14,189 nt of DNA, from assembly GCA_030054245.1 (NCBI GenBank), contig JASGCH010000016.1, positions 1-14,189 on the forward strand, written 5' to 3'. The notes beneath the pieces were generated by a model that did no database searches, was not told the DNA's origin, and worked only from the letters and a program-made list of their open reading frames with translations. Every line of letters begins with the position of its first letter. Position 1 is the first letter of the stretch. The translations under genes and the position numbers were made by a program. This DNA comes from Gammaproteobacteria bacterium (GTDB lineage Bacteria; Pseudomonadota; Gammaproteobacteria; Burkholderiales; Burkholderiaceae_C). Shown here piece after piece: positions 13,840 through 14,189 of the stretch.

Positions 13840-14189
13840 TTAGCGCAATGGAGACGCGTACATCAACCCACCATTGTTCCATAAATTATTGGTCCCGCGT
13901 GGCAAATTAATAGAAGTTTTAGTACCTACATTACGCTCAAAAATTTCACCATAATTGCCACTTGCTTTTATAGCTCTCAGCAACCATTCTTTGTCCAATC
14001 CCAAGAGCTTACCCAAATCTTCCGTCACTCCCAATAACCTTCCAATTTGGGGGTGATCCGAGGTCTTCATTTGCTCTATATTGGTTTGAGTTATACCATA
14101 TTCTTCAGCTTCAATCAGTCCGTTCAAAACCCAACGAGCTATAGCCAACCATTCATCATCGCCTCTGCGTACCATAGGTCCTAGTGGCT
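13840..14189 (-). CDS. aapJ: Amino-acid ABC transporter substrate-binding protein AapJ, C-terminal part
   Basis: About 116 C-terminal residues are visible and the reading frame runs off the right edge, so the gene continues outside. The sequence begins PLGPMVRRGDDEWLAIARWVLNGLIEAEEYGI and ends NYGEIFERNVGTKTSINLPRGTNNLWNNGGLMYASPLR, the typical C-terminus of AapJ/YhdW-type periplasmic general L-amino-acid binding proteins. A methionine at 14175 is internal, not a start, because family sequence (PLGP) precedes it. It captures amino acids in the periplasm for AapQMP. It is first in the aapJQMP order; the promoter must lie beyond the window. Confidence 0.92.
   Translation of the reverse strand, partial: PLGPMVRRGDDEWLAIARWVLNGLIEAEEYGITQTNIEQMKTSDHPQIGRLLGVTEDLGKLLGLDKEWLLRAIKASGNYGEIFERNVGTKTSINLPRGTNNLWNNGGLMYASPLR

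Overview
The window looks like part of a chromosome from a moderately AT-rich betaproteobacterium, roughly 40% GC by eye. The evidence is protein-level. DnaK, DnaJ and GrpE read like Burkholderiales/Neisseriales proteins (for example the LAPPQVSAEVLRKMKK stretch of DnaK and the DRVLRPALVTV tail of GrpE). An lptA-lptB pair with a lipoprotein-free LptA indicates a Gram-negative envelope. The low GC and the heavy load of intergenic palindromic repeats would fit a host-associated lineage, but that is inference, and I cannot name a genus.

Layout, read along the minus strand from the right edge, because every gene but one is on that strand. First comes an amino-acid ABC importer, aapJ (3' part only)-aapQ-aapM-aapP. 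Next is a DUF2461/TIGR02453 protein. A single plus-strand short-chain dehydrogenase/reductase follows, facing a sugar ABC importer (rbsA-like ATPase, then rbsC-like permease, no binding protein visible). Then comes the chaperone set grpE, dnaK, dnaJ, and finally lptA and the first codons of lptB at the left edge. lptB has an in-frame TAA at codon 21, with recognisable LptB sequence on both sides of it.

The most striking feature is a family of palindromic repeats in nearly every intergenic gap. They share terminal inverted repeats that begin AAGACTGTTGCA and usually contain a small hairpin, GCACCA-loop-TGGTGC. Three size classes can be seen: bare stem-loops of 35-42 bp, short elements of about 77-94 bp, and long composite elements of about 155-220 bp with further internal hairpins. 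Both orientations occur. Six of them start within about 6-27 nt after the stop codon of a minus-strand gene. They therefore lie in the 3' ends or internal junctions of transcripts: aapJ/aapQ, aapM/aapP, after aapP, after DUF2461, rbsA/rbsC and after dnaK. They resemble a miniature inverted-repeat or REP/BIME-type family. No transposase or REP-associated tyrosine transposase is encoded in the window.

The gene sets should work as follows. AapJQMP takes up L-amino acids and the RbsAC-like pair takes up a sugar. GrpE/DnaK/DnaJ form the Hsp70 folding cycle, but here each gene is separated by 438-469 bp and has its own candidate sigma-70-type promoter. LptA/LptB belong to the lipopolysaccharide transport bridge. 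No tRNA, rRNA, CRISPR array, prophage or insertion-sequence gene was seen.
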